Part shown: piece after piece, positions 42,328-49,985 of the stretch
Position numbering within the stretch: position 1 is the stretch's first letter
How the letters are laid out: the number at the start of each line of letters is the position of its first letter
NCBI GenBank assembly: GCA_002317155.1
Contig: DCIR01000072.1
Coordinates: forward strand, 15,796-79,795
DNA length: 64,000 nucleotides
Source: Lachnospiraceae bacterium UBA1721
GTDB taxonomy: Bacteria; Bacillota; Clostridia; Lachnospirales; Lachnospiraceae
Reading direction: 5' to 3'
Made by a program: the position numbers and the translations under genes
The notes under the pieces: model-generated
Seen by the model: only the letters and a program-made list of their open reading frames with translations
The model's database searches: none
Told to the model about the DNA's origin: nothing

Positions 42328-42807
42328 TCAATCTCCGCACTTAGAAATAAAGTCATCAAAGAGTTTTCTGTCAAGTTCAGGATCTTCCTTGGTCGATGCA
42401 ATCTTGGCTGCTGCTTCAGCTACGATATCTGCGATCTCTTCCTTCGCCAGCTTCATAGCCTGCTTCTTTTCTACGTCAGCATCTCTGCGGGCACCGGCAA
42501 GAATACTGTCTGCCTCACTCTTGGCATCGGCAACAATCTTATCGTATTCCTGTCCTGCCTGAGTACGGCTCTCCTTGAGAATGGTTGCCTTTTCTTCTGC
42601 AACCTGCTTCATATTTTCCTCGTACTCTGCCTTAACACTATCAGCTTCAGCCTTAGCTGCTGCCGCCTCATCATACTGCTTCTGGATTTCTTCCTGACGC
42701 TTAGCAATGATCTTCTTTACAGGCTTGAAAAGGAATCTCCATATTACAAAAAATAAAAGAAAAAGATTTATTACGGTAAATAATAAATTAATGTCAAATT
42801 TAAGCAT
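42328..42807 (-). CDS. atpF: ATP synthase Fo b subunit
   Basis: A 159-residue protein: one N-terminal membrane segment (about 5-27) followed by a long Ala/Glu/Lys/Gln-rich helix for the peripheral stalk. The start is the ATG at 42807 with GGAG 6 nt upstream; a TTG codon 12 nt earlier is in frame but overlaps that site. It lies between atpE and the extended atpA, and its C-terminus would be the partner of the delta-like domain on alpha. Confidence 0.93.
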   Translation of the reverse strand: MLKFDINLLFTVINLFLLFFVIWRFLFKPVKKIIAKRQEEIQKQYDEAAAAKAEADSVKAEYEENMKQVAEEKATILKESRTQAGQEYDKIVADAKSEADSILAGARRDADVEKKQAMKLAKEEIADIVAEAAAKIASTKEDPELDRKLFDDFISKCGD

Positions 42808-42829
42808 ATTCTTCTCCAATCAAGGATCA

Positions 42830-43045
42830 TTATTTAAGCATAAGGATAATAAGAATACCGATAACGAAACCGTAAATAGCGGTTGCCTCTGCAAGTGCAC
42901 CACCAAGAAGAAGCATAGTCATAATCTTGCTGTTTGCTTCGGGCTGGCGAGCTGTTGCTTCTGCTGCCTTTCCGGTTGCAATACCAATACCAAGTCCGGC
43001 TCCGATACAAGCCAATGCTGCGATTCCTGCTCCAATTGCTGTCAT
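42830..43045 (-). CDS. atpE: ATP synthase Fo c subunit (proton type likely)
   Basis: A 71-residue hairpin of two membrane helices joined by the loop Ala-Arg-Gln-Pro-Glu-Ala. The ion-binding carboxylate is the Glu in Ala-Leu-Ala-Glu-Ala-Thr-Ala-Ile-Tyr of helix 2. The residues that make Na+ sites in Ilyobacter-type rings (Gln in helix 1, Ser after the Glu) are replaced by Ile and Ala, which points to proton coupling; this is inference. Confidence 0.95.
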   Translation of the reverse strand: MTAIGAGIAALACIGAGLGIGIATGKAAEATARQPEANSKIMTMLLLGGALAEATAIYGFVIGILIILMLK

Positions 43046-43089
43046 TTTATTTTCCTCCGTTAATCTGCCGCGCGGGCACTAATTATTTT

Positions 43090-43779
43090 TTATTCAATTG
43101 CTTCCTTGATATACAACGATGTAAGGAAGACAAATACATAAGCCTGTAATAATCCGTCGAACAAATCAAAATACAAGCTGAATACTGCCGGTATACCTAC
43201 AGGTACAACGCTTTTTAACAGCTCCATGATAACGAATGCACCAAGCACATTACCAAAGAGTCGCATGCACAGTGAAAGCGGTTTGATTACAAGCTCCAGT
43301 ATGTTTATAGGCGTAACCACCGCTATCGGTGCTGCAAAACGCTTAAGCCATCCCAAAGGACCATGAGCCTTGATGCTTGCAATCTGTACCAGGATGATAC
43401 TCATAATCGCTAACGCTGCCGTAACATTTAAGTCCTTCGTCGGCGGCTTTAGTCCAAACAGACCGATGATATTTGAAAAACCGATAAAGAGAAGAACAGC
43501 CAACAGGTATGGCACATATCCTTTTCCTTCCTCTCCTATCATCCCCGCCACTAAGCCTTCCAGCTTGGTAACTATCGTTTCGGCAAATGCCTGTCTCTTT
43601 GAAATGTTCTTCACCTTCAGATTAGTTCCAAGAATGAGACAAATAATCAGAACAATTCCAATGATTATCCAAGTAACCACCGTCGATTCATATATTGGGA
43701 TTGAGAATTTATCGGCTATATTTATCGTAAAGACTGTTTCGACATTCAGCTGTTCCTGTATCTCAGCTGCAATATCCAT
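43090..43779 (-). CDS. atpB: ATP synthase Fo a subunit
   Basis: A 229-residue membrane protein with about five to six segments; the essential Arg is in Leu-Ser-Leu-Cys-Met-Arg-Leu-Phe-Gly-Asn (about 170) and the following helix has the usual Gln/Tyr pattern (Leu-Leu-Gln-Ala-Tyr-Val-Phe). The ATG at 43779 has GGAAG 7 nt upstream and is preferred over an ATG 18 nt earlier. It is the first gene of the operon; no atpI precedes it. Confidence 0.94.
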   Translation of the reverse strand: MDIAAEIQEQLNVETVFTINIADKFSIPIYESTVVTWIIIGIVLIICLILGTNLKVKNISKRQAFAETIVTKLEGLVAGMIGEEGKGYVPYLLAVLLFIGFSNIIGLFGLKPPTKDLNVTAALAIMSIILVQIASIKAHGPLGWLKRFAAPIAVVTPINILELVIKPLSLCMRLFGNVLGAFVIMELLKSVVPVGIPAVFSLYFDLFDGLLQAYVFVFLTSLYIKEAIE

Positions 43780-43797
43780 ATCCTCACTTCCTTTCAT

Positions 43798-44126
43798 TCA
43801 TTTTTAATCCACGTCGTTAATTTTGCTAAATATCAAAATCAACCACATATATCAAAATTATACAACTGCGTATTTATTAATTCCATCTAATAAATCCACA
43901 AAATGTAGTGGCAAAATCAGTTGATTACTTAATTTTTGCCTATATACATTTCAATATATCCATACATAAAAAATAAGCACACGATTTCACAAACGCCTTA
44001 GAGTTATTGCAAATAGAAGCATTTTCGTATATTGTGATATATATGCGATTTGTTTTGTAAATACATTTACTAGTATCTCATGTATCGTTCAATATCGCAT
44101 ATCACACGAACCCCTTGGAGGTCATT
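43798..44126. promoter_or_regulatory. Divergent intergenic region between atpB and a small membrane protein, with hairpin
   Basis: The 310-odd bp are AT-rich. Candidate atp promoters on the minus strand exist (TATAAT at about 43863-43858), but no good -35 pairs with it. On the other side an inverted repeat TGTGATAT(ATAT)GCGAT at 44033-44049 pairs with ATCGCATATCACA at 44094-44106, enclosing GTAAAT-AC-ATTTAC (44057-44070). It would fold into a long hairpin ending 20 nt before the start at 44127. Confidence 0.5.
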
Positions 44127-44492
44127 ATGAAAAGAGCGAAACAAATCATTGCAATGATTGCAATAATTCTGCTTATCGGTCTGTATGTAGCAACCTTTAT
44201 TGCTTCATTTTTTACCGGCTTTGATGCAGGTACCGCATTCGGTGTTTGTATTATCCTTACCGTAACAATTCCTATTCTTGCATTTATAGCCATCCTTTTC
44301 TTCGGACGTGCAGGCGGCAAGAAAGTAATCGGCGATCCTGACGATATCATTGTTCCCGGCAGAGCTCTCGATTCTGATCAGAATAACGAGACAGATGAAA
44401 GTGTTAATCAGGACGAAGATTCATCTGATAGCATTGATGAAAAAAAAGCTGTCGACGATGACGACTCTATCAACGATAGCGAATCTATTTAA
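44127..44492 (+). CDS. Small two-TM membrane protein with acidic tail
   Basis: A 121-residue protein: two hydrophobic segments (about 7-29 and 35-58), then a Gly/Lys stretch and an acidic tail of about 55 residues (Asp/Glu/Ser/Asn rich). The ATG at 44127 has TTGGAGG 5 nt upstream. No family recognised. It stands alone on the plus strand between the atp operon and the HAD gene, with a long hairpin in its leader region. Confidence 0.65.
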   Translation: MKRAKQIIAMIAIILLIGLYVATFIASFFTGFDAGTAFGVCIILTVTIPILAFIAILFFGRAGGKKVIGDPDDIIVPGRALDSDQNNETDESVNQDEDSSDSIDEKKAVDDDDSINDSESI

Positions 44493-44525
44493 GCCCAAAA
44501 CGCTTAATAATCCACTATAATCACG

Positions 44526-45122
44526 CTATAACAAACTCTTAATATCGATGTCAGCTTGCTCTCGGGTTGTGAACAAAAATGCATTAAACCCAAGTTCAAG
44601 AGCAACATCGATATTTTTTTGTGTATCATCAAAAAATACACACTCTTCAGCCTTCAAGTCATATCTTTCCAGCAGTCTTTTATAAATCTCTGGATCAGGC
44701 TTAATCACATGCTCCTGAAATGACATTACACCGCCGTCGGCATACTTCATAAAATCAAGTGATTCTTCACATTCTTCGTATGCCTTTCTCGAAAAATTAG
44801 ACAGATAATAAATTTTGTAGCCGTCATTTTTCAATGAAGCCACCCACTCTGTAGCATAGTCAAAAGGAACAATCATTCCCTTAATGCTTCTGTATACATG
44901 ATCTAAAACTCCTCTGAGTTCCGGATCATAGCTTGCAAATTTTTCGAGTGCAGTATCATCATCAAACAATCCCTTATCGAACTCATCCCACTCGGGAGTC
45001 ATGATTGATGCCTTCATCACTCTTTTAATAGTCGGTCCATCAAGACCTTTCTCAATCATGTACTCTTTCCATCTGAAATCCGCCAAAACATTGCCAATAT
45101 CAAAAACTATATTCTTAATCAT
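44526..45122 (-). CDS. HAD-superfamily hydrolase (YihX-like)
   Basis: A 198-residue HAD-IA protein: motif I Asp-Ile-Gly-Asn-Val (nucleophile Asp8, with Asn in place of the second Asp as in YihX-type glucose-1-phosphatase relatives), motif II Leu-Ser-Asn-Phe (about 108), motif III Lys-Pro-Asp-Pro-Glu-Ile-Tyr (about 142) and motif IV Phe-Phe-Asp-Asp-Thr (about 163). It probably dephosphorylates a small sugar phosphate. It lies after purA but is separated by a strong terminator. Confidence 0.85.
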   Translation of the reverse strand: MIKNIVFDIGNVLADFRWKEYMIEKGLDGPTIKRVMKASIMTPEWDEFDKGLFDDDTALEKFASYDPELRGVLDHVYRSIKGMIVPFDYATEWVASLKNDGYKIYYLSNFSRKAYEECEESLDFMKYADGGVMSFQEHVIKPDPEIYKRLLERYDLKAEECVFFDDTQKNIDVALELGFNAFLFTTREQADIDIKSLL

Positions 45123-45143
45123 TTCATTCCCCCATGATAATGC

Positions 45144-45172
45144 AAAAAGGGCAAGGAAAGCTTCCTTGCCCT
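45144..45172 (-). terminator. Intrinsic terminator after purA
   Basis: A perfect 11-bp stem (AGGGCAAGGAA / TTCCTTGCCCT) with a 3-nt loop, followed on the minus strand by TTTTGC. It lies 11 nt past the purA stop. Confidence 0.9.
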
Positions 45173-45182
45173 GAAATATATA

Positions 45183-46475
45183 TTACTTTGAAAGAGGTGA
45201 CTCTCTGTAGATGATGTCTTCTCTGCTGGGACCGTTGCTGACCATTGTGATCGGATATCCGATTTCCTTTTCGATGAACTCGATATATCCTCTGCAGTTT
45301 TCAGGAAGATCTTCATACTTCTTGATTCCGCGAATATCGCACTTCCATCCGGGAAGGGTCTTAAGTACAGGCTTGCACTTCTCAAGCTTAGCAGTTACAG
45401 GGAAGTCAGTAGTAACTTCACCGTCAAGCTCATAGCCTACGCATACAGGAATCTCATCAAGATATCCAAGTACATCAAGTACTGTAAATGCTACATCGGT
45501 AGTTCCCTGCATACGGCAGCCATACTTAGATGCTACGCAGTCAAACCATCCCATTCTTCTGGGTCTTCCGGTAGTAGCACCGAACTCACCCTTATCTCCG
45601 CCTCTTACTCTGAGTTCCTGAGCTTCGTCTCCGAAGATTTCTGATACGAATGCACCGGCACCTACTGCTGAAGAGTAAGCCTTGCAAACGGTAACAATCT
45701 GCTTGATCTCATAAGGAGGGATGCCTGCTCCGATTGCACCATAAGCTGCAAGTGTTGAAGAAGAGGTAACCATAGGATAAATTCCGTGATCAGGATCCTT
45801 CAATGTTCCAAGCTGACCCTCAAGGAGAATAGTCTTACCTTCCTTAATAGCCTTGTCAAGGAAGAGTGAAACATCACATACATAAGGAGCTACCATATCA
45901 CGATACTCGTGCAATGTATTGAGAAGCTCTGCAGGATCGATGGGATCCTTGTGATAGAGATGCTCAAGAAGAACATTCTTAAGAGCGCATACTCTTTCAA
46001 CCTTCTCACGAAGCACATCCTCATCAAAGAGCTCACTTACCTGGAAGCCAATCTTTGCATATTTATCTGAGTAAAAAGGAGCAATGCCTGACTTGGTAGA
46101 ACCGAATGACTTACCACCGAGTCTCTCCTCCTCATATGCATCAAAAAGCACATGATAAGGCATAACAATCTGACAACGATCACTTACAAGAATCTTAGGA
46201 GTAGGTACGTTCTGACTGGTAACCTCATTAATCTCCTTAAAAAGCTTGGGAATATCAAGCGCTACACCGTTACCGATGATGCTTGTTGTATGTGAATAAA
46301 ATACTCCAGAAGGAAGTGTATGTAATGCAAAACGTCCATACTCATTGATAATAGTATGACCTGCATTTGCTCCACCCTGAAAGCGGATTACGATGTCTGC
46401 ATTCTCTGCAAGCATATCGGTAATCTTACCTTTTCCTTCATCTCCCCAGTTAGCTCCAACGACTGCTTTGACCAT
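45183..46475 (-). CDS. purA: Adenylosuccinate synthase
   Basis: A 430-residue enzyme joining IMP and aspartate with GTP to make adenylosuccinate. It starts Met-Val-Lys-Ala-Val-Val-Gly-Ala-Asn-Trp-Gly-Asp-Glu-Gly-Lys-Gly-Lys, with the catalytic Asp and P-loop typical of the family; Gly-His-Thr (about 40) carries the catalytic His. The frame is open 126 nt further up, but only the ATG at 46475 has a site (AAGGAG). It is transcribed alone, away from purB, purF and purC. Confidence 0.97.
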   Translation of the reverse strand: MVKAVVGANWGDEGKGKITDMLAENADIVIRFQGGANAGHTIINEYGRFALHTLPSGVFYSHTTSIIGNGVALDIPKLFKEINEVTSQNVPTPKILVSDRCQIVMPYHVLFDAYEEERLGGKSFGSTKSGIAPFYSDKYAKIGFQVSELFDEDVLREKVERVCALKNVLLEHLYHKDPIDPAELLNTLHEYRDMVAPYVCDVSLFLDKAIKEGKTILLEGQLGTLKDPDHGIYPMVTSSSTLAAYGAIGAGIPPYEIKQIVTVCKAYSSAVGAGAFVSEIFGDEAQELRVRGGDKGEFGATTGRPRRMGWFDCVASKYGCRMQGTTDVAFTVLDVLGYLDEIPVCVGYELDGEVTTDFPVTAKLEKCKPVLKTLPGWKCDIRGIKKYEDLPENCRGYIEFIEKEIGYPITMVSNGPSREDIIYRESPLSK

Positions 46476-46558
46476 TTTTGATCTCCTTTTTATAACTGAA
46501 CTGTTAGTAGATATGCTATATGGTTTACATAAAAATAAACTAACCGCATACCGCAAAA

Positions 46559-46587
46559 AGTATACAACATTTACGCTTTTTAGTAAA
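46559..46587 (-). promoter_or_regulatory. Candidate purA promoter
   Basis: On the minus strand TTTACT (46587-46582), a 17-nt spacer and TATACT (46564-46559), giving a leader of about 75 nt. Confidence 0.6.
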
Positions 46588-46661
46588 TGATTTATTTGCA
46601 TTTATTGCCGCATATATAAGTGTTTTTTGCATATATATGCAGTTAAATATTTAATGCCGCT

Positions 46662-46709
46662 CACAATGAAAAGCTTACTGCCTGCCACAATTAAAACCTT
46701 ACTGCCTGT
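46662..46709. repeat. 24-bp tandem duplication across a stop codon
   Basis: CACAATGAAAAGCTTACTGC (first 20 of 24 bases) at 46662-46685 is repeated with three changes at 46686-46709; the second copy contains the TAA stop of the gene at 46699-47649. Confidence 0.65.
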
Positions 46710-47649
46710 CATAATACGCTTTACCACCGCTGGGAAGGAAATAAGTTCTTATATATCCGTCCGATGACAAAACCACAAATTCATTGGTATCTTCAATGTA
46801 ATAGCAGTAATCTCCATCTTCTGCCTCAACTTTATGAAGAGCATTGGGATTATTTATAACTGCTGAAGCTGCTGCCTGATAGCTTTCTGCAGAATCAAAG
46901 CCCATTTCAATTCCGTGCTTCTCATAATGCTGATTGAGAAAATACGAATTTCTGAATACATAATCTACCTGTGCCGGAACCGTCTCCTGTTCTTCAGGCA
47001 TTATCTCCGGCTCATCAGGTACTGTCTCCTGCTCTACGGGCACTATCTCCGGTTCTTCAGTCACTGTCTCCTGAATTTCAGGCTCCGAGTCATTAACTGT
47101 TGTTTCTGTGTTATCACTCGCATCAGCATTATTATCTGTACCATCATTAACAACAGTCTCAGTATCTTCTGTATCAGTACCTTCTGTATCAGTATCTTCT
47201 ATATCTGAATTATCTATATCCGTGATATCTTCGGCATCTACGAAAGTTTCAGTATCATCAGCATCCACTCCCTCGACTACAGTTACAGTGTTCGTTACTG
47301 CCTCATTATCGCCGAGTAAATTATTGTCGCCATCTCCCGTCAGCATATTACGTGCGATAAATATTCCACCGATAATCAGCACTATTACAGCAATTGCTAT
47401 AATGGCATATAACAAATTCTTATTTCCCGCATTGCCACCGGTATTGATGACCCTACCTGATCCGGGTACATAACCTACATTACTGCCCGCAATTTGCTTT
47501 GTTCCGGTTGCAGAAGCAGAGCTGCCCTTCTTTTTATCACGACAACTCTTACATCTTTTTGGTATCTCCAAGCCTTTACTCTTATAAAATCCTATTTCAG
47601 ACTCTTTTAATTCAAATTCCGTTCCACAATCTTTACATACTATCTTCAT
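46699..47649 (-). CDS. Zinc-ribbon, single-TM protein with nuclease-like C-terminal domain
   Basis: A 316-residue protein. An N-terminal zinc-ribbon-like domain has Cys-Lys-Asp-Cys (about 5-8) and Cys-Lys-Ser-Cys (about 33-36); a membrane segment follows at about 77-100, then a long Asp/Glu/Thr-rich region with repeats (Asp-Thr-Glu-Asp/Gly and Pro-Glu-Glu-Gln-Glu-Thr-Val-Pro). The last 85 residues, with His-Tyr-Glu-Lys-His-Gly near the start and Asp-Gly-Tyr-Ile-Arg-Thr-Tyr-Phe near the end, recall BECR-fold (RelE/barnase-like) nuclease domains of polymorphic toxins. That is a pattern-based guess. It overlaps nothing, but begins 1 nt after the end of the small gene upstream. Confidence 0.6.
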   Translation of the reverse strand: MKIVCKDCGTEFELKESEIGFYKSKGLEIPKRCKSCRDKKKGSSASATGTKQIAGSNVGYVPGSGRVINTGGNAGNKNLLYAIIAIAVIVLIIGGIFIARNMLTGDGDNNLLGDNEAVTNTVTVVEGVDADDTETFVDAEDITDIDNSDIEDTDTEGTDTEDTETVVNDGTDNNADASDNTETTVNDSEPEIQETVTEEPEIVPVEQETVPDEPEIMPEEQETVPAQVDYVFRNSYFLNQHYEKHGIEMGFDSAESYQAAASAVINNPNALHKVEAEDGDYCYYIEDTNEFVVLSSDGYIRTYFLPSGGKAYYDRQ

Positions 47650-47650
47650 T

Positions 47651-47878
47651 TTATTCACCAACTATATCGTCACTTATATCTTCAGTATCGGCAGGCTCTT
47701 CGTCACTAACCGCCGCCCCGGTATTACTGCACGAAGCAAAATCAATCTTACTGGACATTACCACCACAACAGCCAATATAACAGCTGCTATTCCAAGTCC
47801 CAGCGACAAAAGATTCTCCTGGCGTCTGGTTTCTTTTCTAAAATTCTTATTAGGCTTAATCTTGCGTTTTCTCGCCAT
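47651..47878 (-). CDS. Small single-TM protein with basic N-terminus
   Basis: A 75-residue protein: a very basic start (Met-Ala-Arg-Lys-Arg-Lys-Ile-Lys), one membrane segment (about 25-43), and an acidic tail. GGGAG lies 9 nt upstream. No family recognised. It is translated just before the zinc-ribbon protein on the same transcript, so the two may work together. Confidence 0.55.
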   Translation of the reverse strand: MARKRKIKPNKNFRKETRRQENLLSLGLGIAAVILAVVVVMSSKIDFASCSNTGAAVSDEEPADTEDISDDIVGE

Positions 47879-47940
47879 GCCAAATCACTCCCAATTTAAT
47901 CTCTCATCACATTGCATTCAAGATCATAAGTTCAGGCCCA

Positions 47941-48183
47941 CTATTTTTCAGCCATTTCCTCTAATCGCGGTGCTCTCGTTTTCGACATCATCCTAAGATC
48001 ACATGCACCATATTTGCGATAATTATCCTGTCCTTCATTCAGGCTTACAACATTTGCCCCCGCTTCATCAGGATTTTTCGTCTGAAAAGGATCATTTTCC
48101 CAAAAACATACCGGGCAAATATCAAACTTCGGATTCTCAGCATCCAAAGTATAAAAACCACAGCACGGACATTTACTCTTCAT
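47941..48183 (-). CDS. CPCC-type cysteine-rich protein
   Basis: An 80-residue protein with Lys-Cys-Pro-Cys-Cys-Gly-Phe at the N-terminus and Asp-Ile-Cys-Pro-Val-Cys-Phe-Trp-Glu-Asn-Asp, which is the pattern of the Cys_rich_CPCC family. It probably binds zinc; its function is unknown. It lies 13 nt after the CorA gene and is likely co-transcribed with it. Confidence 0.85.
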   Translation of the reverse strand: MKSKCPCCGFYTLDAENPKFDICPVCFWENDPFQTKNPDEAGANVVSLNEGQDNYRKYGACDLRMMSKTRAPRLEEMAEK

Positions 48184-48196
48184 AAAAACCTCTCTG

Positions 48197-49114
48197 TTAC
48201 AGCCATTTCTTTTTCTTAAAAATAATCAGGCTTACTACCGCTATCAGGATACATACCGCTCCAACCACCGGGTAGGTCCAAGGCTGATTAAGCTCCGGCA
48301 TATACTTAAAGTTCATGCCAAACCATCCTGTAATAAGTGTCAAAGGAGTAAAAATAGTTGCAACCACTGTTAAATAAGCCATGTTACGGTTCTGCTTTTC
48401 CTCCATCTGCGCATTATACAAATCTCTTATCAGAATTGTATGCTCGCGAAGCGATGAAACAATATCAAGCAATCTTCCGACACGCTCATTAATCAGTCTG
48501 AAAAATCTAAGCTTCTTGGCACTGAAGAAATTATTCTCGTTTTCTTCAAGCTCCTGTGCAACATCAATAAGCTGCTCATAATGCATTCTAAAATCCATCA
48601 TGAGACTTCTAATCTCGACAATTCGCTCCATGACATCATCAAGCTTACCGTCCAAAATAGAATCCTCCAGCTTATCAAGCTCCTTCTCGTAATTTTCAAG
48701 CAGCATCAGATCCTTACTGATAATACATTCCAGGAAATCATAGATAAAACGCTCTAAGCTTGGGAACTTCCACTTCTTGCGAGCCTTGATAGCATCTATC
48801 ATTTTCATAGCAGTCTGATCTTCATCTATAAATACAATGCCGCGCTCATCTATAGCAAAGAACAAAACTCGATGAGAAACATCCTCTACTTCAACATCGG
48901 GGATTGCAAAACATCCAGTCAACGAATCATAGTTGACCTGAATCCTTGTAACAGCTACATTATCGAAATCAAAATCAAGGTCGATACCCATATCAAAAAC
49001 ATCGACCATTTTCTCATATTCTTTCCTTGTAACCACTGCCACATACTGATATTCTCTGCTAGCAATACTTTCTACGCTGCACTCTTCCAATGTCTCTTTA
49101 ATCTGAAAAAACAT
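48197..49114 (-). CDS. corA: CorA-family divalent cation transporter
   Basis: A 305-residue protein with a long soluble alpha/beta and helical N-terminal part and two C-terminal membrane segments; the selectivity motif Gly-Met-Asn lies at the end of the first (Trp-Phe-Gly-Met-Asn-Phe, about 264). It moves Mg2+ (or Co2+/Ni2+) as a pentamer. Its start shares one base with the stop of the DUF4230 gene. Confidence 0.92.
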   Translation of the reverse strand: MFFQIKETLEECSVESIASREYQYVAVVTRKEYEKMVDVFDMGIDLDFDFDNVAVTRIQVNYDSLTGCFAIPDVEVEDVSHRVLFFAIDERGIVFIDEDQTAMKMIDAIKARKKWKFPSLERFIYDFLECIISKDLMLLENYEKELDKLEDSILDGKLDDVMERIVEIRSLMMDFRMHYEQLIDVAQELEENENNFFSAKKLRFFRLINERVGRLLDIVSSLREHTILIRDLYNAQMEEKQNRNMAYLTVVATIFTPLTLITGWFGMNFKYMPELNQPWTYPVVGAVCILIAVVSLIIFKKKKWL

Positions 49115-49824
49115 TATTTTGCTCCAAACACTACTGTAATCTTATTATCGCCAACAACATCAATCCCTGACAAATAGCTTATCACCAATGCACCCGCAAT
49201 TCGCTGCGCCTCATCAAGGATTCCATTATCAATTGCTTTTTCTTCTTCCTTACTCTCAACCTGTGTATAAGCATCGTCAGTATCATCTACACTTAGCGAC
49301 TTAAATGTGTCACTTTTTTCATCGAAATACTTCCAGCTGTCATCATCAAGTTCATTGCTCATAACTTGTGCTCTGGGCAATTTTACCTTGTATTCACCTT
49401 TTTCTTCATCATAGCTCACAGTTGCTTTAGACATATCGACACCAACAGTAATTTTACCCTCGACGGTAATTACAAATGTATTACTGCTTCCGGGTATTGA
49501 TATTCCAAACCACTGCTTTGATTCTGACATTGTCGATACATGAGTATATGTGGTGCTCACTGTTTCGACCATTCCAAGTCTGTGCACTTTTCCTTCAATA
49601 ATGCTCTCTGGCGTATTTTCATCAGCGCTGGCAACTGTCTTCTTAACGAGTTCCCCGCTTTCGTTTTTTACATATATCGATGCTCCGACGCCTACTGCGG
49701 TAATAATCAGCACACCAAGCGTTATAAGCAACAGCCTTATTGCATCTTTCTTGTTTTTACTTGCGTCCGAATACCTTTCATATGTGGTATTTGTGTTTTG
49801 CGCTTTAACTATTTCATTCTTCAA
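49114..49824 (-). CDS. DUF4230 membrane-anchored protein
   Basis: A 236-residue protein with one membrane segment (about 28-52) and an extracellular domain that matches the DUF4230 pattern: Gly-Lys-Ile-Thr-Val-Gly-Val-Asp-Met-Ser-Lys-Ala and Val-Lys-Leu-Pro-x-Ala-Gln-Val. Function unknown. Translationally coupled to CorA by a one-base overlap. A terminator lies only 27 nt before its start, so its own promoter, if any, must lie in that hairpin or transcription reads through from metY2. Confidence 0.75.
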   Translation of the reverse strand: MKNEIVKAQNTNTTYERYSDASKNKKDAIRLLLITLGVLIITAVGVGASIYVKNESGELVKKTVASADENTPESIIEGKVHRLGMVETVSTTYTHVSTMSESKQWFGISIPGSSNTFVITVEGKITVGVDMSKATVSYDEEKGEYKVKLPRAQVMSNELDDDSWKYFDEKSDTFKSLSVDDTDDAYTQVESKEEEKAIDNGILDEAQRIAGALVISYLSGIDVVGDNKITVVFGAK

Positions 49825-49850
49825 AATAGAATCCTCTTAATAAATATAAA

Positions 49851-49881
49851 AATGAGAGTGTTAGAATCCAACACTCTCATT
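49851..49881 (-). terminator. Intrinsic terminator after the second metY
   Basis: A perfect 12-bp stem (AATGAGAGTGTT / AACACTCTCATT) with a 7-nt loop, followed on the minus strand by TTTATATTTA. It lies 105 nt past the metY stop. Confidence 0.8.
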
Positions 49882-49985
49882 GTCAATAACATTATCTTAT
49901 TTGTCAAACAAAATATTGCTCGTAATTAAAATATTACGCTATGTCATTCGGCAAAATTGAATCGTAGCTTGTTTTCGATAAAAAT

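Noticed and set aside
42319..42340. A GTG 21 nt before the chosen atpA start, and the idea that the long N-terminus is a mis-called start
   Set aside because: The extension stays in frame, has delta-like motifs, and the next possible starts would overlap or fall inside alpha's conserved part without a ribosome-binding site; the ATG at 42319 is the best start.
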